Part shown: piece after piece, positions 1 through 7,918 of the stretch
How positions within the stretch are numbered: the first letter of the stretch is position 1
Layout: the number at the start of each line of letters is the position of its first letter
Origin: Thermoplasmata archaeon
Lineage (GTDB): Archaea > Thermoplasmatota > Thermoplasmata > Lutacidiplasmatales > UBA184
Assembly: GCA_030041075.1 (NCBI GenBank)
Contig: JASHOP010000090.1
Span: 1-32,288, forward strand
DNA: 32,288 nucleotides
Direction: 5' to 3'
The notes under the pieces: model-generated
Database searches by the model: none
What the model was told of the DNA's origin: nothing
The model's input: only the letters and a program-made list of their open reading frames with translations
Made by a program: the position numbers and the translations under genes

Positions 1-1523
1 ACGTCCGTCCCGGCGTCCGCCGCGACGTCCGGTACGCCCCGCTGGGTCCCGGTGGTCCCCGGCCCGACCTGCCACCAGGGGCGCGCGAACGGGGAGAACC
101 CGCCACCGGAGCCGCCGGGGTTCCCGGAGCACCCGGGGGAGGTCGCTCCCGAGGCGTTGCCGGACCACCCGGACTCGCCCTCGTAGCTCCCGCGCGAGGA
201 GACGGAGAGCACGGTGCCGCCGACGCTCGTGACGTACGGGTCCGAGGCCGGAAAGAACGTCGAGTCGCCCGCCGTTCCGCCCGCCGCTCCGCAGTCGCCG
301 CTCGCCGCCAGCACGGTGATCCCCTCCGCGGCGGCGAGCTCGAGGACCGGTCCGAGGACGGCGTACGACCCGTCGGTGGACGCGTTGCACGCGACGTCGC
401 AGGGACCGAGGTACGGCTCGAAAACGCCGACATCGGGCTCCCCCCAGCTCAGCGAGATCACGTCCGCGCGATCCCCCCCGACGAGCCAGTCGATCGCGGC
501 GTAGAGACCCGCGCCCCCGTCCGGCGAGAACGTCATCTCGATCGACGCCCCGGGGGCCATCGCCCGCGCCCACTCGAGGTCGAGCGCGTCCTCGTACGAC
601 CAGGCCGCGTTGGTCTGGCTCGAGTTCAGGTCGACCGACGTGGCCACGGGGTACAGGTACGACACGTTGCCCACGGCGAGGTCGTTCGCCTCCGTGAACG
701 TCGTCAGGTCGGCCTCGAGCCGGTCCTGCGTCTGGTCCCCGGAGTAGGCGTCCACGACCGCGAGCCGGTACCCCGCGCCGTCGGTCCCGTTCGCGAGCAG
801 CGGCTCGACCGAGTAGGCGGTCTGGATATCGCACGGGGTCAGTCCGTCGGCCCCGGCCGAACAGCCGGCCGCCGACGGAATCTCGGACCCCGCGGTCGAC
901 GGGACCGCCGACGGGGCGAACGAGCTGACGTTGCCGAGTCCCAAGACCCCGGACCACGGCACGATCGCCGGCAGGACCGCCGGCGTAGGGTGGCTGACGA
1001 ACGTCCGGCCGCTGGGCGACCGGTACTCGTCGAACGTCGTCCCGAACGCCTGACCGACGGCGGCGCTCGGGCCGTCGACGTACAGGAGGAGACCGTCGGG
1101 AGCGGACGAGACGGTCAGCCCGTACCCTGCGAAGTACGCCGCCGCGGTCTGCACCTCGTCGGCCGGCGCCCCGAAGCGGGCGATCGCCGCCGCGGCCGTC
1201 AGGTGGCTCCGATACGCCGGCGTGCCAGGAGCGCTCTCGGCGTCGACGAACGCGGCCAGGCCGGCCGGGTCGCGTGACGCGATCCCGACCACCACCTCCA
1301 GCGGGCTTTGCGACGGGAGCGCGCCGATCCGCTCGGTCCCGCTGGGCGGGACGTACGCGGGAGCCACGCGGGTCGTCGACGAGGGAACGGAGGAGACCGA
1401 ACCACCCGCCCCGGTCTCGGGGTCCCGTCCCGGAGCCCATGGCGACAGCCCGCCGGGGAGCGACGCCGAGACCACGGCGATCGCCGCCGCGGCGACGGCC
1501 AGGAAGACGCCCAGGGTCCGCAC
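1..1523 (-). CDS. S53 (sedolisin/kumamolisin) secreted peptidase, 3' end cut by window edge
   Basis: Acid-acting serine-carboxyl endopeptidase, expected outside the cell. I translated the minus strand from a GTG at 1523; 507 codons are visible and the frame is open to the edge. Residues 1-24 form a signal peptide (VRTLGVFLAVAAAAIAVVSA). Residues about 75-200 match the pro-kumamolisin activation domain. The catalytic domain shows E311 and D315 in YEDALDLEWA, the Glu-xxx-Asp pair of the Ser-Glu-Asp triad, and oxyanion Asp410 in AASGDCGA. SDPYVTSVGGT and the GVPDVAADAG stretch before the active site are also family hallmarks. The catalytic serine (SGTS block) should lie just beyond the left edge, so activity cannot be confirmed here. 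It is divergent from the M50 protease gene. No ATG precedes the GTG in frame, so the start is a best guess. A second S53 gene lies at 16767-19151. Confidence 0.9.
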   Translation of the reverse strand, partial: MRTLGVFLAVAAAAIAVVSASLPGGLSPWAPGRDPETGAGGSVSSVPSSTTRVAPAYVPPSGTERIGALPSQSPLEVVVGIASRDPAGLAAFVDAESAPGTPAYRSHLTAAAAIARFGAPADEVQTAAAYFAGYGLTVSSAPDGLLLYVDGPSAAVGQAFGTTFDEYRSPSGRTFVSHPTPAVLPAIVPWSGVLGLGNVSSFAPSAVPSTAGSEIPSAAGCSAGADGLTPCDIQTAYSVEPLLANGTDGAGYRLAVVDAYSGDQTQDRLEADLTTFTEANDLAVGNVSYLYPVATSVDLNSSQTNAAWSYEDALDLEWARAMAPGASIEMTFSPDGGAGLYAAIDWLVGGDRADVISLSWGEPDVGVFEPYLGPCDVACNASTDGSYAVLGPVLELAAAEGITVLAASGDCGAAGGTAGDSTFFPASDPYVTSVGGTVLSVSSRGSYEGESGWSGNASGATSPGCSGNPGGSGGGFSPFARPWWQVGPGTTGTQRGVPDVAADAGTD

Positions 1524-1599
1524 CCCGATCCCTCGAGTAGGGAGAAGAACGCCGACGCCGGGATATCCACCTTGCCCGCGGCCCGCCGGAGCGCAAGAG

Positions 1600-1607
1600 C
1601 TCATAAC
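1600..1607 (+). promoter_or_regulatory. Possible TATA box for the M50 protease gene
   Basis: The sequence ctcataac stands out in a GC-rich 113-bp divergent spacer and is centred about 33 nt before the GTG at 1637, which would give a leader of only several nucleotides. A weaker AT patch, ggatatcc at 1561-1568, could serve the opposite S53 gene. Both are read by eye only. Confidence 0.35.
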
Positions 1608-1636
1608 CCGGGCCCGAACTCTCCGCACGGAGCTCC

Positions 1637-2977
1637 GTGAACCCCTATCTCGGGTACGCGATCGCCGCCCTGGCGGTCGCCGTCTACGCGGGTATCCTCT
1701 ACGCGCTCTGGGCGACCGGGCGGATCGGACCCGACCGGTCGCTGACGCTGCTGGGGCCGGCGCTGATGGTCAAGACGAAGAAGGGCCGCTCCGCGCTCGA
1801 CCGATGGGGTCGGTTCGTCCGGTTCTGGACCGCGGTCTCGGATGCGGGGATCGTCCTGGCCGCGGCGGCGATGGCGGTGATCGTCGCGCTCCTCGCTCTG
1901 GACGCGGTCGAGTCGTTCCGCCTCACGCCCGCCACGGCCCCGAGCCCCACCGAGGCGCTCGGCCTGCCCGGCATCAACCCGGTGATCCCGCTCGGCTACG
2001 GGATCGTCGCGCTCGTGATCGGCGTCGTGCTCCACGAGCTGATGCACGGGGTGATCGCCCGGTCCCAGAAGATCGGGGTCAAGACCCTCGGGGTCCTCTG
2101 GTTCGTCGTACCGGTCGGCGCGTTCGTCGAGCAGGACGACGCCGACATGATGGCGGCGTCGCGCCGCCGCCGCGACCGCGTCGCGGCCGCCGGGGTCCTC
2201 GCGAACTTCGTCCTCGCGATCGTCTTCTTCGCCGCCCTCTCCGTCCTGGTCGCGACCTCCGTCCAGCCGAACGCCGCGGGCGTCGGGGTGGCCGCGGTCG
2301 AGTCGGGCTACCCGGCGGCGAACAACTCGACGCTCGCCCCGGGGGACATCATCACGTCCGTCAACGGCTCGTCCACGAGTTCGGTCGACCAGTTCGAGTC
2401 GGCGCTGGCGGCCACGTATCCGGGCGAGAACATCACGATCGGGGTCTACAAGCCGTCCCTGGGGTACGTGACGGACGAGGCGGTCACCCTCGCCCCGAGC
2501 CCGACGGTGAAGGGGCGGGGGTTCCTCGGCGTCGAGGTCTACTCGCTGACCCCGGCCCAGCTGAAGCAGACGCTGGTCTGGCCGTGGGGGTCGCCCGCGG
2601 GCTCGCTGACCGGCAGCATCGACTGGGTCGTCCTCCCGCTCGCGACGATCGAGCCCGTCGCGGGCCCGACGGCCGGGTTCTTCCACCTGTCGGGCCCGCT
2701 CGCGCACGCGAGCCCGAGCGCGTTCTGGGTCGGGGCGAACCTCCTCTACTGGCTCTCCTGGATGAGCCTCCTCCTCGGGCTGTCGAACAGCCTTCCGCTC
2801 GTGCCCCTCGACGGCGGCCTCCTGTTCCGCGACTTCGCGCAGAGCGTCGCGGCGCGCTTTAAATCCGGCTGGGACGCCGCCCGCCTCGACCGGTTCGGGG
2901 GCCGGGCGGTCGCCGCGTCGTCCACCCTCGTCCTGGTCCTGCTCGTATGGCAGTTCGTGGTACCTCGGCTCCTGTAG
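1637..2977 (+). CDS. M50 (site-2 protease family) membrane metalloprotease with PDZ domain
   Basis: Intramembrane zinc metalloprotease of 446 aa, expected to cut membrane-anchored substrates. The zinc motif HELMH is at 133-137 inside a hydrophobic segment. The third zinc ligand motif NSLPLVPLDGG is at 384-394, with Asp392. Between them lies a PDZ-like insert at about 210-300 (TLAPGDIITSVNGSS). Membrane segments are visible at about 4-27, 70-90, 118-140, 150-163, 186-207, 366-390 and 426-446. The order of HExxH, PDZ and LDG is that of RseP/S2P relatives. The start is a GTG; no closer ATG fits. Its last 31 bp overlap the priL start, so the two are probably co-transcribed. Its substrate is unknown, and linkage to the divergent S53 peptidase is only positional. 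Confidence 0.88.
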   Translation: MNPYLGYAIAALAVAVYAGILYALWATGRIGPDRSLTLLGPALMVKTKKGRSALDRWGRFVRFWTAVSDAGIVLAAAAMAVIVALLALDAVESFRLTPATAPSPTEALGLPGINPVIPLGYGIVALVIGVVLHELMHGVIARSQKIGVKTLGVLWFVVPVGAFVEQDDADMMAASRRRRDRVAAAGVLANFVLAIVFFAALSVLVATSVQPNAAGVGVAAVESGYPAANNSTLAPGDIITSVNGSSTSSVDQFESALAATYPGENITIGVYKPSLGYVTDEAVTLAPSPTVKGRGFLGVEVYSLTPAQLKQTLVWPWGSPAGSLTGSIDWVVLPLATIEPVAGPTAGFFHLSGPLAHASPSAFWVGANLLYWLSWMSLLLGLSNSLPLVPLDGGLLFRDFAQSVAARFKSGWDAARLDRFGGRAVAASSTLVLVLLVWQFVVPRLL

Positions 2978-4131
2978 ACGCGGGTTCGCTCTTCGCGGAG
3001 TACCCGTTCCTCCCCGGCGCCGACGCGCTCTTGGGCGGGGAACCGGTCTCCGTCCGCTCCCTCCTCGAGGAGGCGGCGTACGAGCGCCCCCGCGCGATCG
3101 GCCGCGCGCGGGTGCTCGCGGCCGCCGACGATCCCCGGGCGCTCCACGACATCGACGAGCTCAACGCGGCGGCGGCGGACGTCCGCTACCTCTCGTTCCT
3201 GTTCGCACGCCTCGTCCTCTCCGCGGCGCCCTCGCCGGCCGCCCTCCGCCGGTGGGCGGTCGCGGAGGCGAAGCGCGGCTACGGCCGCCTCGCCCGGGCC
3301 CCGGCGAACGAGCTCGAGGAGATCGCCCGCCGGCTCGGGTTCCCGGGCGAGCTGGACGGAGGGAGCGTGACGCTCGACGTCGCCGACTACGTCCGGCTCG
3401 CCTCGCCGATCCGCGAGGCGGAGTTCCGTCTCGCGCGCCAGCCGGTCCGCGCGGGCCGGGTCACGGTCCCGGCGGTCCGCGCCGCGCGGCTCCTCCAGGA
3501 GGCGATCCGAAGGTCGCTCGCGAGCCCCCTGCCGCTCGCGGAGCCGGTCGTCGCCCTGGTCCGGGAGCGCGAGGCGGAGCTGTTCGGCGACCTCGCCCGC
3601 CGGATGCCGGCGCCCGTCGGCCGCGCGGGGGTCGCGCCGGGGGCGCTGCTCCGGGACCGGTTCCCGCCGTGCATCCGCAAGATGCAACGGACCCTCGAGA
3701 AGGGCGAGAACCTCTCCCACGCCGGGCGGTTCTGCCTCGCGGCGTTCCTCCATCGCGTCGGGGCGGATGCCGAGACGATCGTCGATGCGTACCGGGGGGC
3801 GCCCGACTTCGACGAGTCGGTCACGCGCTACCAGGTCGATCACATCACGTCGCACCACGATGGGGCCGGCTACGAGCCCGCCTCCTGCGACACGCTGCGG
3901 AGCCACGGGCTCTGCGCGCGGGAGGGCGACCCGACGGCCCCGACGCCGGCCGACCGGGGCCGGGACGAGCTCTGCTTCCGGCCCGTGCTGCGGCACCCGC
4001 TCCAGTACTACCGCCTCAGGGGCGGGACCACGATGGAGTTGCCCGGCGACGGGTCCGGTCCGGTCACGTCGGGGGCAGCGCCCGGTACGTCCGACGCGCC
4101 CGGGCGAACGCCGTCCACTGGCCGGCGATGA
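2947..4131 (+). CDS. priL: DNA primase large subunit PriL
   Basis: Regulatory, iron-sulfur-binding subunit of the archaeal/eukaryotic primase, which works with PriS to make RNA primers for replication. The 394-aa protein starts with the typical SLFAEYPFLPGA block. Its C-terminal half holds the 4Fe-4S cysteines C242 (RFPPCIRKMQ), C314 (GYEPASCDTL), C323 (HGLC) and C343 (ELCFRP), with YQVDHI and HPLQYYR nearby, all recognised PriL features. The ATG at 2947 lies inside the end of the M50 gene, and the conserved N-terminal block starts about 14 residues later, so this start is plausible. Its 3' end overlaps the convergent CDP-alcohol phosphatidyltransferase gene by 68 bp, and the last ~35 residues (Gly/Ser/Pro/Thr-rich) look non-conserved. 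PriS is not in the window. Confidence 0.93.
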   Translation: MAVRGTSAPVDAGSLFAEYPFLPGADALLGGEPVSVRSLLEEAAYERPRAIGRARVLAAADDPRALHDIDELNAAAADVRYLSFLFARLVLSAAPSPAALRRWAVAEAKRGYGRLARAPANELEEIARRLGFPGELDGGSVTLDVADYVRLASPIREAEFRLARQPVRAGRVTVPAVRAARLLQEAIRRSLASPLPLAEPVVALVREREAELFGDLARRMPAPVGRAGVAPGALLRDRFPPCIRKMQRTLEKGENLSHAGRFCLAAFLHRVGADAETIVDAYRGAPDFDESVTRYQVDHITSHHDGAGYEPASCDTLRSHGLCAREGDPTAPTPADRGRDELCFRPVLRHPLQYYRLRGGTTMELPGDGSGPVTSGAAPGTSDAPGRTPSTGRR

Positions 4132-4723
4132 CGAAGTAGACGAACGCGACGTCGATCACCGTGAACCCGATCCCGCCGACGTGGAACCGGGCCCACGGCT
4201 CCGACGGCGCCCACGGCCACGGCAGCGACCAGTCGAACTCGAGGAACGCCGCGGCCGCGAGCACGACGAGGCGGTCGGCGCGGGCGAGGAGCCCCGCGTA
4301 CGCCCGCCCCTGGCCGACCGCCTGCGCCTGCGTCCCCATGTAGCTCGTGAGCAGGAGGCTCGCGAGGGCGAGCAGGGCGAGGACCGGGTTCGCGTAGCTC
4401 GACACGGCGAGTCCGACGACGATCGCGAAGTCGGCGTACCGGTCGAAGACGTGGTCGAGGAGATCGCCCCGGGGGCCGGCCCGCCCCGTCGAGCGGGCGA
4501 CCTCGCCGTCCAGGACGTCGAACGTCCCGCTGAGGAAGATCAGGACGCTCACCGGGAGGAACAGGAGGGGGGTCGACCATCGCACGGCCGCCGCGAGGAG
4601 GGCCGCGGCGACCGCGAGCGAGAGCGCGAGCAGGCTCAGGCGGTCGGGCTCCCAGCCGAGGAACGGGCGCGCGAGGCGCGCCACGTACGGCCGGACGCGG
4701 GCCCGGTATCCCTCGAGGACCAT
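4064..4723 (-). CDS. CDP-alcohol phosphatidyltransferase family membrane protein (archaeal phospholipid head-group enzyme)
   Basis: Integral membrane enzyme of 219 aa that transfers an alcohol phosphate to a CDP-activated lipid. The complete family motif D69-x2-D72-G73-x2-A76-R77-x8-G86-x3-D90-x3-D94 is visible (FDVLDGEVAR then GDLLDHVFD). Hydrophobic segments flank it at about 28-48, 52-68, 98-108, 112-126, 145-160 and 183-202. In archaea such proteins make archaetidylinositol phosphate, archaetidylglycerol phosphate or archaetidylserine. The inositol-phosphate type is my preferred reading because it sits beside an AK6-like kinase, as I recall from other Thermoplasmata, but substrate cannot be set from sequence alone. 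It starts 9 bp after the kinase stop, so the two probably form one unit. The 3' end overlaps priL tail to tail. Confidence 0.88.
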   Translation of the reverse strand: MVLEGYRARVRPYVARLARPFLGWEPDRLSLLALSLAVAAALLAAAVRWSTPLLFLPVSVLIFLSGTFDVLDGEVARSTGRAGPRGDLLDHVFDRYADFAIVVGLAVSSYANPVLALLALASLLLTSYMGTQAQAVGQGRAYAGLLARADRLVVLAAAAFLEFDWSLPWPWAPSEPWARFHVGGIGFTVIDVAFVYFVIAGQWTAFARARRTYRALPPT

Positions 4724-4732
4724 CGCGGCCCA

Positions 4733-5278
4733 CTACGTCGGGGGGTCCAAAAGGTGCGCGGTCACGCCGGGATCGGAGAGCCAGTCGACCGCCCCCTCGC
4801 GCGTCGGGCCCCGGTGCCGGAGTCGGCGCGCCACCGACCGCGCGACGGCGTCGATCGAGCGGCCGGTGGTGTCGATCTCGTAGACCCGGCGGCCGAGCGC
4901 CCGGGCCTCGATCGCGATCGCGTCGGTCGCCTCGCAGACGTAGTTCGCCGCGCGATCCCGGGGCGTCCCCCGGTGGGCGTGTCGCAGGCGGGCGAGGAGC
5001 TCCCGCGGATGGCAGCGGAGGACGATCGCGTCGGGGATCGGCAGGAGGTGGGCGAGGTGGCCGACGACCAGGTCGACCCCCCGGAGCGCGCCCGGGCGCC
5101 GCACGGCCCGGGCGAGGGCGACCAGGTCGACCTCCACCCCCGGCCCGTCAGGGGCCGCCGCGCGGAATGCGCGGGCCAGGTCCGCCACCTCGACCGCGCG
5201 CCACCGCGAGGCGAGGCGCCGTGCGACCGAGCTCTTCCCGCTGCCCGGCGTTCCCGTGAGCGCGACGGGCCCGGTCAT
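4733..5278 (-). CDS. AK6/Fap7-like adenylate kinase family NTPase
   Basis: Small P-loop kinase of 181 aa. The Walker A motif GTPGSGKS occupies residues 9-16 right after the start. A later segment, IVLRCHPRELLARL, is the typical lid-region text of the AK6/Fap7 family, followed by EATDAIAIEA and YEIDTTGRSID. Eukaryotic and archaeal members bind nucleotides and assist small-subunit ribosome maturation through uS11. I chose the ATG at 5278, which puts the P-loop at the usual distance from the N-terminus; an upstream GTG at 5305 would add nine unconserved residues. It lies between the glyA-like gene and the CDP-alcohol phosphatidyltransferase, all on one strand with short gaps. An ordinary adenylate kinase role is less likely given the short lid. 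Confidence 0.85.
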   Translation of the reverse strand: MTGPVALTGTPGSGKSSVARRLASRWRAVEVADLARAFRAAAPDGPGVEVDLVALARAVRRPGALRGVDLVVGHLAHLLPIPDAIVLRCHPRELLARLRHAHRGTPRDRAANYVCEATDAIAIEARALGRRVYEIDTTGRSIDAVARSVARRLRHRGPTREGAVDWLSDPGVTAHLLDPPT

Positions 5279-5328
5279 CGTCGGGGATCGGCCGCGCGGC
5301 ACCAAGAGCTCGTCGCCCGCCCGGGCCG

Positions 5329-6561
5329 TCAGCGGAACCGGAGCCCGGGGAACGTGCGCCGCCAGGCGCGAGCCTCCCGTCCGACGGACTCGGACCGGAG
5401 GCCCCCCCGGACGATCAGGTCGGCGAGGCGGGGCATGTCGCCCGGGGTCAGGCCGAGCCGCGTCGCCTCCGCGGTCCCGATCCGGCCTACGAGGTCGATC
5501 AGGAGCCCCTGGCGCTCGAGCCGGCGGGCGAGGGCGGCGGGTCCGACGGCGCCGGCCGCCCGGAGCCGCGGCCGGTCGACGTGGAGCTGGTGCGATCGGG
5601 TGAACCCGTCCGACCGGGCGACCAGCGGTAGACCGTTCGCCTCGAGCGCGGCGCCGAGGGCCCGGGCGTTCGCGACGACCGTCCGCGCGTACTCGCCGCC
5701 GAACCGCTCGAGCTCGAGGATCGTCTGGGCGAGGCCCGCGATCCGGTTCCAGTGCGCATTGTCGAACACCCGCCAGACCAGCGCCGGGTCGATCTGGCCG
5801 AACAGGTCGTCGCGGTCGGTGGCGATGATCCCGCCCTGGGGTCCCGGGAACGACTTGTGGGTGCTCCCGAACAGCACGTCCGCCCCCTCGCGCAGCGGGT
5901 CCTGGAACTCGCCCCCGGCGATCAGCCCGAGGACGTGGGAGGCGTCGTACAGCACGAGCGCGCCGACCGAGTGCGCCGCCTCGGCGATCGCGGCCAGCGG
6001 GTAGGGGAAGAGGAAGAAGCTCTGGCCGAGGACGACCGCCTGGGGGCGTTCCCGGACGATCTCGCGGCTCGCCGCCTCCGCGTCGACGCGGAACCCGGGG
6101 CCGTCCGCCGGCAGCGGCCGGACCGTGTGCCCCAGCAGCGCCGGGACGAACCCCGGCGCGTAGCCGTCGTAGCCGCCCTGCTCGGGCGGGATCGCGAGCA
6201 GCCGGGACCGAGGCGGGAGCAGGGGCGCGAGCACGGAGAGCGCCGCGACGTGGCCCGAGAGCGGCCGGGTCGTCGCGTGGCGGGCCCGGAAGAGCCGGGC
6301 GGCGGCCGCGTTGGCCAGCGCCTCGATCCGGTCGGTGTAGCGGGTCCCCGTGTAGCTGTTGTCGATCGTCTCGCCGTCGATCCGGGTCTCGATCGGCAGC
6401 GTGTAGCGTCCCGCGAGGTCGCTGCCGAGGTAGCGGCGCGCGGTCGGCGAGAGGGCGTTCTCGCTCGGGAGGAGGTTGAACACCTCGCGACCGCGCCAGC
6501 GGTCGTGCGCCCGGACGAGCCGGGCGAGCCGCGCCTCGTCGTCAGTCGTCGGCGGGTCCAT
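5329..6561 (-). CDS. glyA: Serine hydroxymethyltransferase-like PLP enzyme
   Basis: Fold-type I PLP enzyme of 410 aa, expected to interconvert serine and glycine with a tetrahydropterin cofactor. The Schiff-base lysine is K236 in GSTHKSFPGPQGG. The cofactor Asp-x-x-His is D206-H209 in YDASHVLGLIAGG. The block GEFQDPLREGADVLFGSTHK closely follows methanogen GlyA. The N-terminus has LPSENALSP (residues 31-39), the SHMT SEN motif. The usual YAEGxPGKRxYxG loop is replaced by a longer segment (about 50-75) in which only Y70-x-G72 seems kept, so substrate range could differ. It overlaps the end of csl4 by 20 bp, suggesting translational coupling. Alternative call: an SHMT-related aldolase. Confidence 0.85.
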   Translation of the reverse strand: MDPPTTDDEARLARLVRAHDRWRGREVFNLLPSENALSPTARRYLGSDLAGRYTLPIETRIDGETIDNSYTGTRYTDRIEALANAAAARLFRARHATTRPLSGHVAALSVLAPLLPPRSRLLAIPPEQGGYDGYAPGFVPALLGHTVRPLPADGPGFRVDAEAASREIVRERPQAVVLGQSFFLFPYPLAAIAEAAHSVGALVLYDASHVLGLIAGGEFQDPLREGADVLFGSTHKSFPGPQGGIIATDRDDLFGQIDPALVWRVFDNAHWNRIAGLAQTILELERFGGEYARTVVANARALGAALEANGLPLVARSDGFTRSHQLHVDRPRLRAAGAVGPAALARRLERQGLLIDLVGRIGTAEATRLGLTPGDMPRLADLIVRGGLRSESVGREARAWRRTFPGLRFR

Positions 6562-7135
6562 GCGCGCCGGGGCGGAGCGGCCGGGGTCCCTTCGCCAGCT
6601 TGCGCCGCTCGGTGTGTCCGCACCGCGGGCAGACGAGCTCCTTCGGACCGAGGGTCAAGAGCGCGTGGCACGCCTGGCACCGGGCGGAGACGACGCCCAG
6701 GGTCGCGGCCGCCGTGCTGAGCTTGATCGACGGGTGGGACTGGAGGACCCGGCAGAGGAGGATGTCCCCGACCGCGAACTCGCCCTGGAGGGTCTCCGTG
6801 TAGCCCTCCTTCGCCTTCGAGATGTGCACCGTCCCCTCCGGGAAGCCGGGCACGGGGCGCTTGCTCGTCGCGGTCGCGAGGACCTCGACGATCGCCATCG
6901 CGGTCTTGATCTCCTCGACGCGCGCGTAGACGAGGTCGTCCTCGCGGACCTCGGGGACGGCGTTACGGGCCTCGATGCGGACGGTCCGGTCCCGGGGATC
7001 GACCGCGGGCTGCCCGAGCACCGACGCGTAGATCCGGCCCCGGTCCTCGTACGTCCCCCGTCCGGGGAGGAACTGCTCGGCCGCCCCGAGATAGTCCCCG
7101 GGGAGGACGAGCTTCGGCAGCTCCGGATCGCTCAT
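6542..7135 (-). CDS. csl4: Exosome RNA-binding subunit Csl4
   Basis: Cap subunit of the archaeal RNA exosome, a 197-aa protein that recruits RNA and DnaG to the Rrp41-Rrp42 core. The N-terminal domain carries LVLPGDYLG and FLPGRGTYE at residues 9-30, typical Csl4 text. An S1 RNA-binding domain spans about 63-140 (GTVHISKAKEGYTE, then VGDILLCRVL). A zinc ribbon follows with C153-x2-C156 and C169-x2-C172. The basic C-terminal tail is unconserved. Its ATG overlaps the stop of the upstream methyltransferase gene by 4 bp (ATGA), and its end overlaps glyA, so the three look translationally coupled. The Rrp41/Rrp42 genes are not in the window. Confidence 0.94.
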   Translation of the reverse strand: MSDPELPKLVLPGDYLGAAEQFLPGRGTYEDRGRIYASVLGQPAVDPRDRTVRIEARNAVPEVREDDLVYARVEEIKTAMAIVEVLATATSKRPVPGFPEGTVHISKAKEGYTETLQGEFAVGDILLCRVLQSHPSIKLSTAAATLGVVSARCQACHALLTLGPKELVCPRCGHTERRKLAKGPRPLRPGAHGPADD

Positions 7136-7743
7136 CGGTCGCCCTCCGTTCGGATCGCCCAGAGGTCGACGTCAAGCGGAACCCGCGACCGGGCGTGGTG
7201 CGCGAACGTTCGCGGCAACGCCCAGGGTACCGGCTCCACCCCGACGACTTGAGCGGCGCGTGCGACCGCGCCCCGCGCTATAAAGCTTCGGGAGGCGCCG
7301 AGGGCGAACGCGTAGATGCTGCGCGTCGCGCGGGCGTACGCGGCGTCCCAGAACGGCCGATCGGCATGGCGCGTCTGCGCGCCGAACGGCGGGTTCATCA
7401 GCACGATCTCGACGCGCTCCGGCGCCGCGGAGACGTCCCCCGACCGGAACGCGACGCGCGCGCCCAGCGACCGCGCCGACGCGCGGGCGACGGAGACCGC
7501 GGAGCGATCGACGTCGATCGCGACGACGGGGTCCGCGCCGAGCAGCGCCGCGCCGATCGCGAGCCGCCCGGTCCCGCATCCCAGGTCGGCCACCGCACGG
7601 CCGGCGAGGCCGTCCAGCCGGTCGGCGGTCGCGAGGAGCGTCGCCGCCGCCTCGGCCGGGGTGACGACCTGCTCGAGGTCGGCGCGGGGGTGGGGGAACG
7701 GAGGTACCCGTTCCAGCAGGCGGACGAGCTCCGAGCGTCGCAC
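7132..7743 (-). CDS. METTL5-like N6-adenine RNA methyltransferase
   Basis: Class I SAM-dependent methyltransferase of 203 aa. SAM motif I is DLGCGTGRLAIGA (residues 53-65), an acidic ribose-binding residue sits in VVAIDVD, and the catalytic NPPF tetrad is N117-P118-P119-F120. An N-terminal LEQVVTPAEAAATLL matches the LEQYxTPA signature of archaeal METTL5 homologues. Eukaryotic METTL5 modifies one adenine of 18S rRNA, so small-subunit rRNA is the likely target (family knowledge). It starts with GTG and no TATA-like box is visible in the 61 bp between it and the tRNA, so it may be read from the promoter of the PRC-barrel gene through the tRNA. It overlaps csl4 by 4 bp. Confidence 0.87.
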   Translation of the reverse strand: MRRSELVRLLERVPPFPHPRADLEQVVTPAEAAATLLATADRLDGLAGRAVADLGCGTGRLAIGAALLGADPVVAIDVDRSAVSVARASARSLGARVAFRSGDVSAAPERVEIVLMNPPFGAQTRHADRPFWDAAYARATRSIYAFALGASRSFIARGAVARAAQVVGVEPVPWALPRTFAHHARSRVPLDVDLWAIRTEGDR

Positions 7744-7804
7744 GCCGCCACCAGCGGCCGGCGGCAGAAGACGATGCGCCCCGTCGGGCTCCCGGGCGTC
7801 GCGA

Positions 7805-7913
7805 TGCGGGGAGCCGGATTTGAACCGGCGAACGCCTGACGCGACAGGATCTCTCCGGGGGGTTTCGCCCCCCGTTTAAGTCCTGCGCCGTTACCGGGCT
7901 TGGCTATCCCCGC
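7805..7913 (-). tRNA. tRNA-Leu (anticodon UAA) with an intron in the anticodon loop
   Basis: Read by hand on the minus strand. The acceptor stem GCGGGGA (7913-7907) pairs with TCCCCGC (7812-7806), with discriminator A at 7805 and no encoded CCA. The D arm is GCC...GGC. The anticodon stem CAGGA/TCCTG closes a loop that, after removing 24 nt, reads CTTAAAA with anticodon TAA. A 15-nt variable region (class II, as expected for Leu) precedes the T arm GCCGG-TTCAAAT-CCGGC. The mature tRNA is 85 nt. It starts 5 bp after the stop of the PRC-barrel gene, with no AT-rich box at the usual distance, so it is probably processed from a longer transcript. Confidence 0.93.
7851..7874 (-). other. 24-nt tRNA-Leu intron at position 37/38
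   Basis: The insertion in the anticodon loop contains a seven-pair hairpin, CGGGGGG and CCCCCCG around a CGAAA loop, followed by GAGAG. Next to the anticodon stem, CTT can pair with GAG (one G-U pair), leaving three-base bulges AAA and AGA on opposite strands. This is a slightly relaxed bulge-helix-bulge of the kind cut by archaeal tRNA splicing endonuclease. Exact ends could shift by one or two bases. Confidence 0.8.
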
Positions 7914-7918
7914 GCCGG

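Noticed and set aside
1222-2862. Open frames covering both S53 and M50 genes in other phases (plus 1222-2862, minus 1601-2707)
   Set aside because: The true frames carry clear protease motifs; these contain only Arg/Gly/Ala-rich sequence.
3767-6720. Plus-strand frames 3767-6004 and 5752-6720
   Set aside because: Antisense to the CDP-alcohol phosphatidyltransferase, kinase and glyA genes, which have full motif sets; no recognisable domain in these frames.
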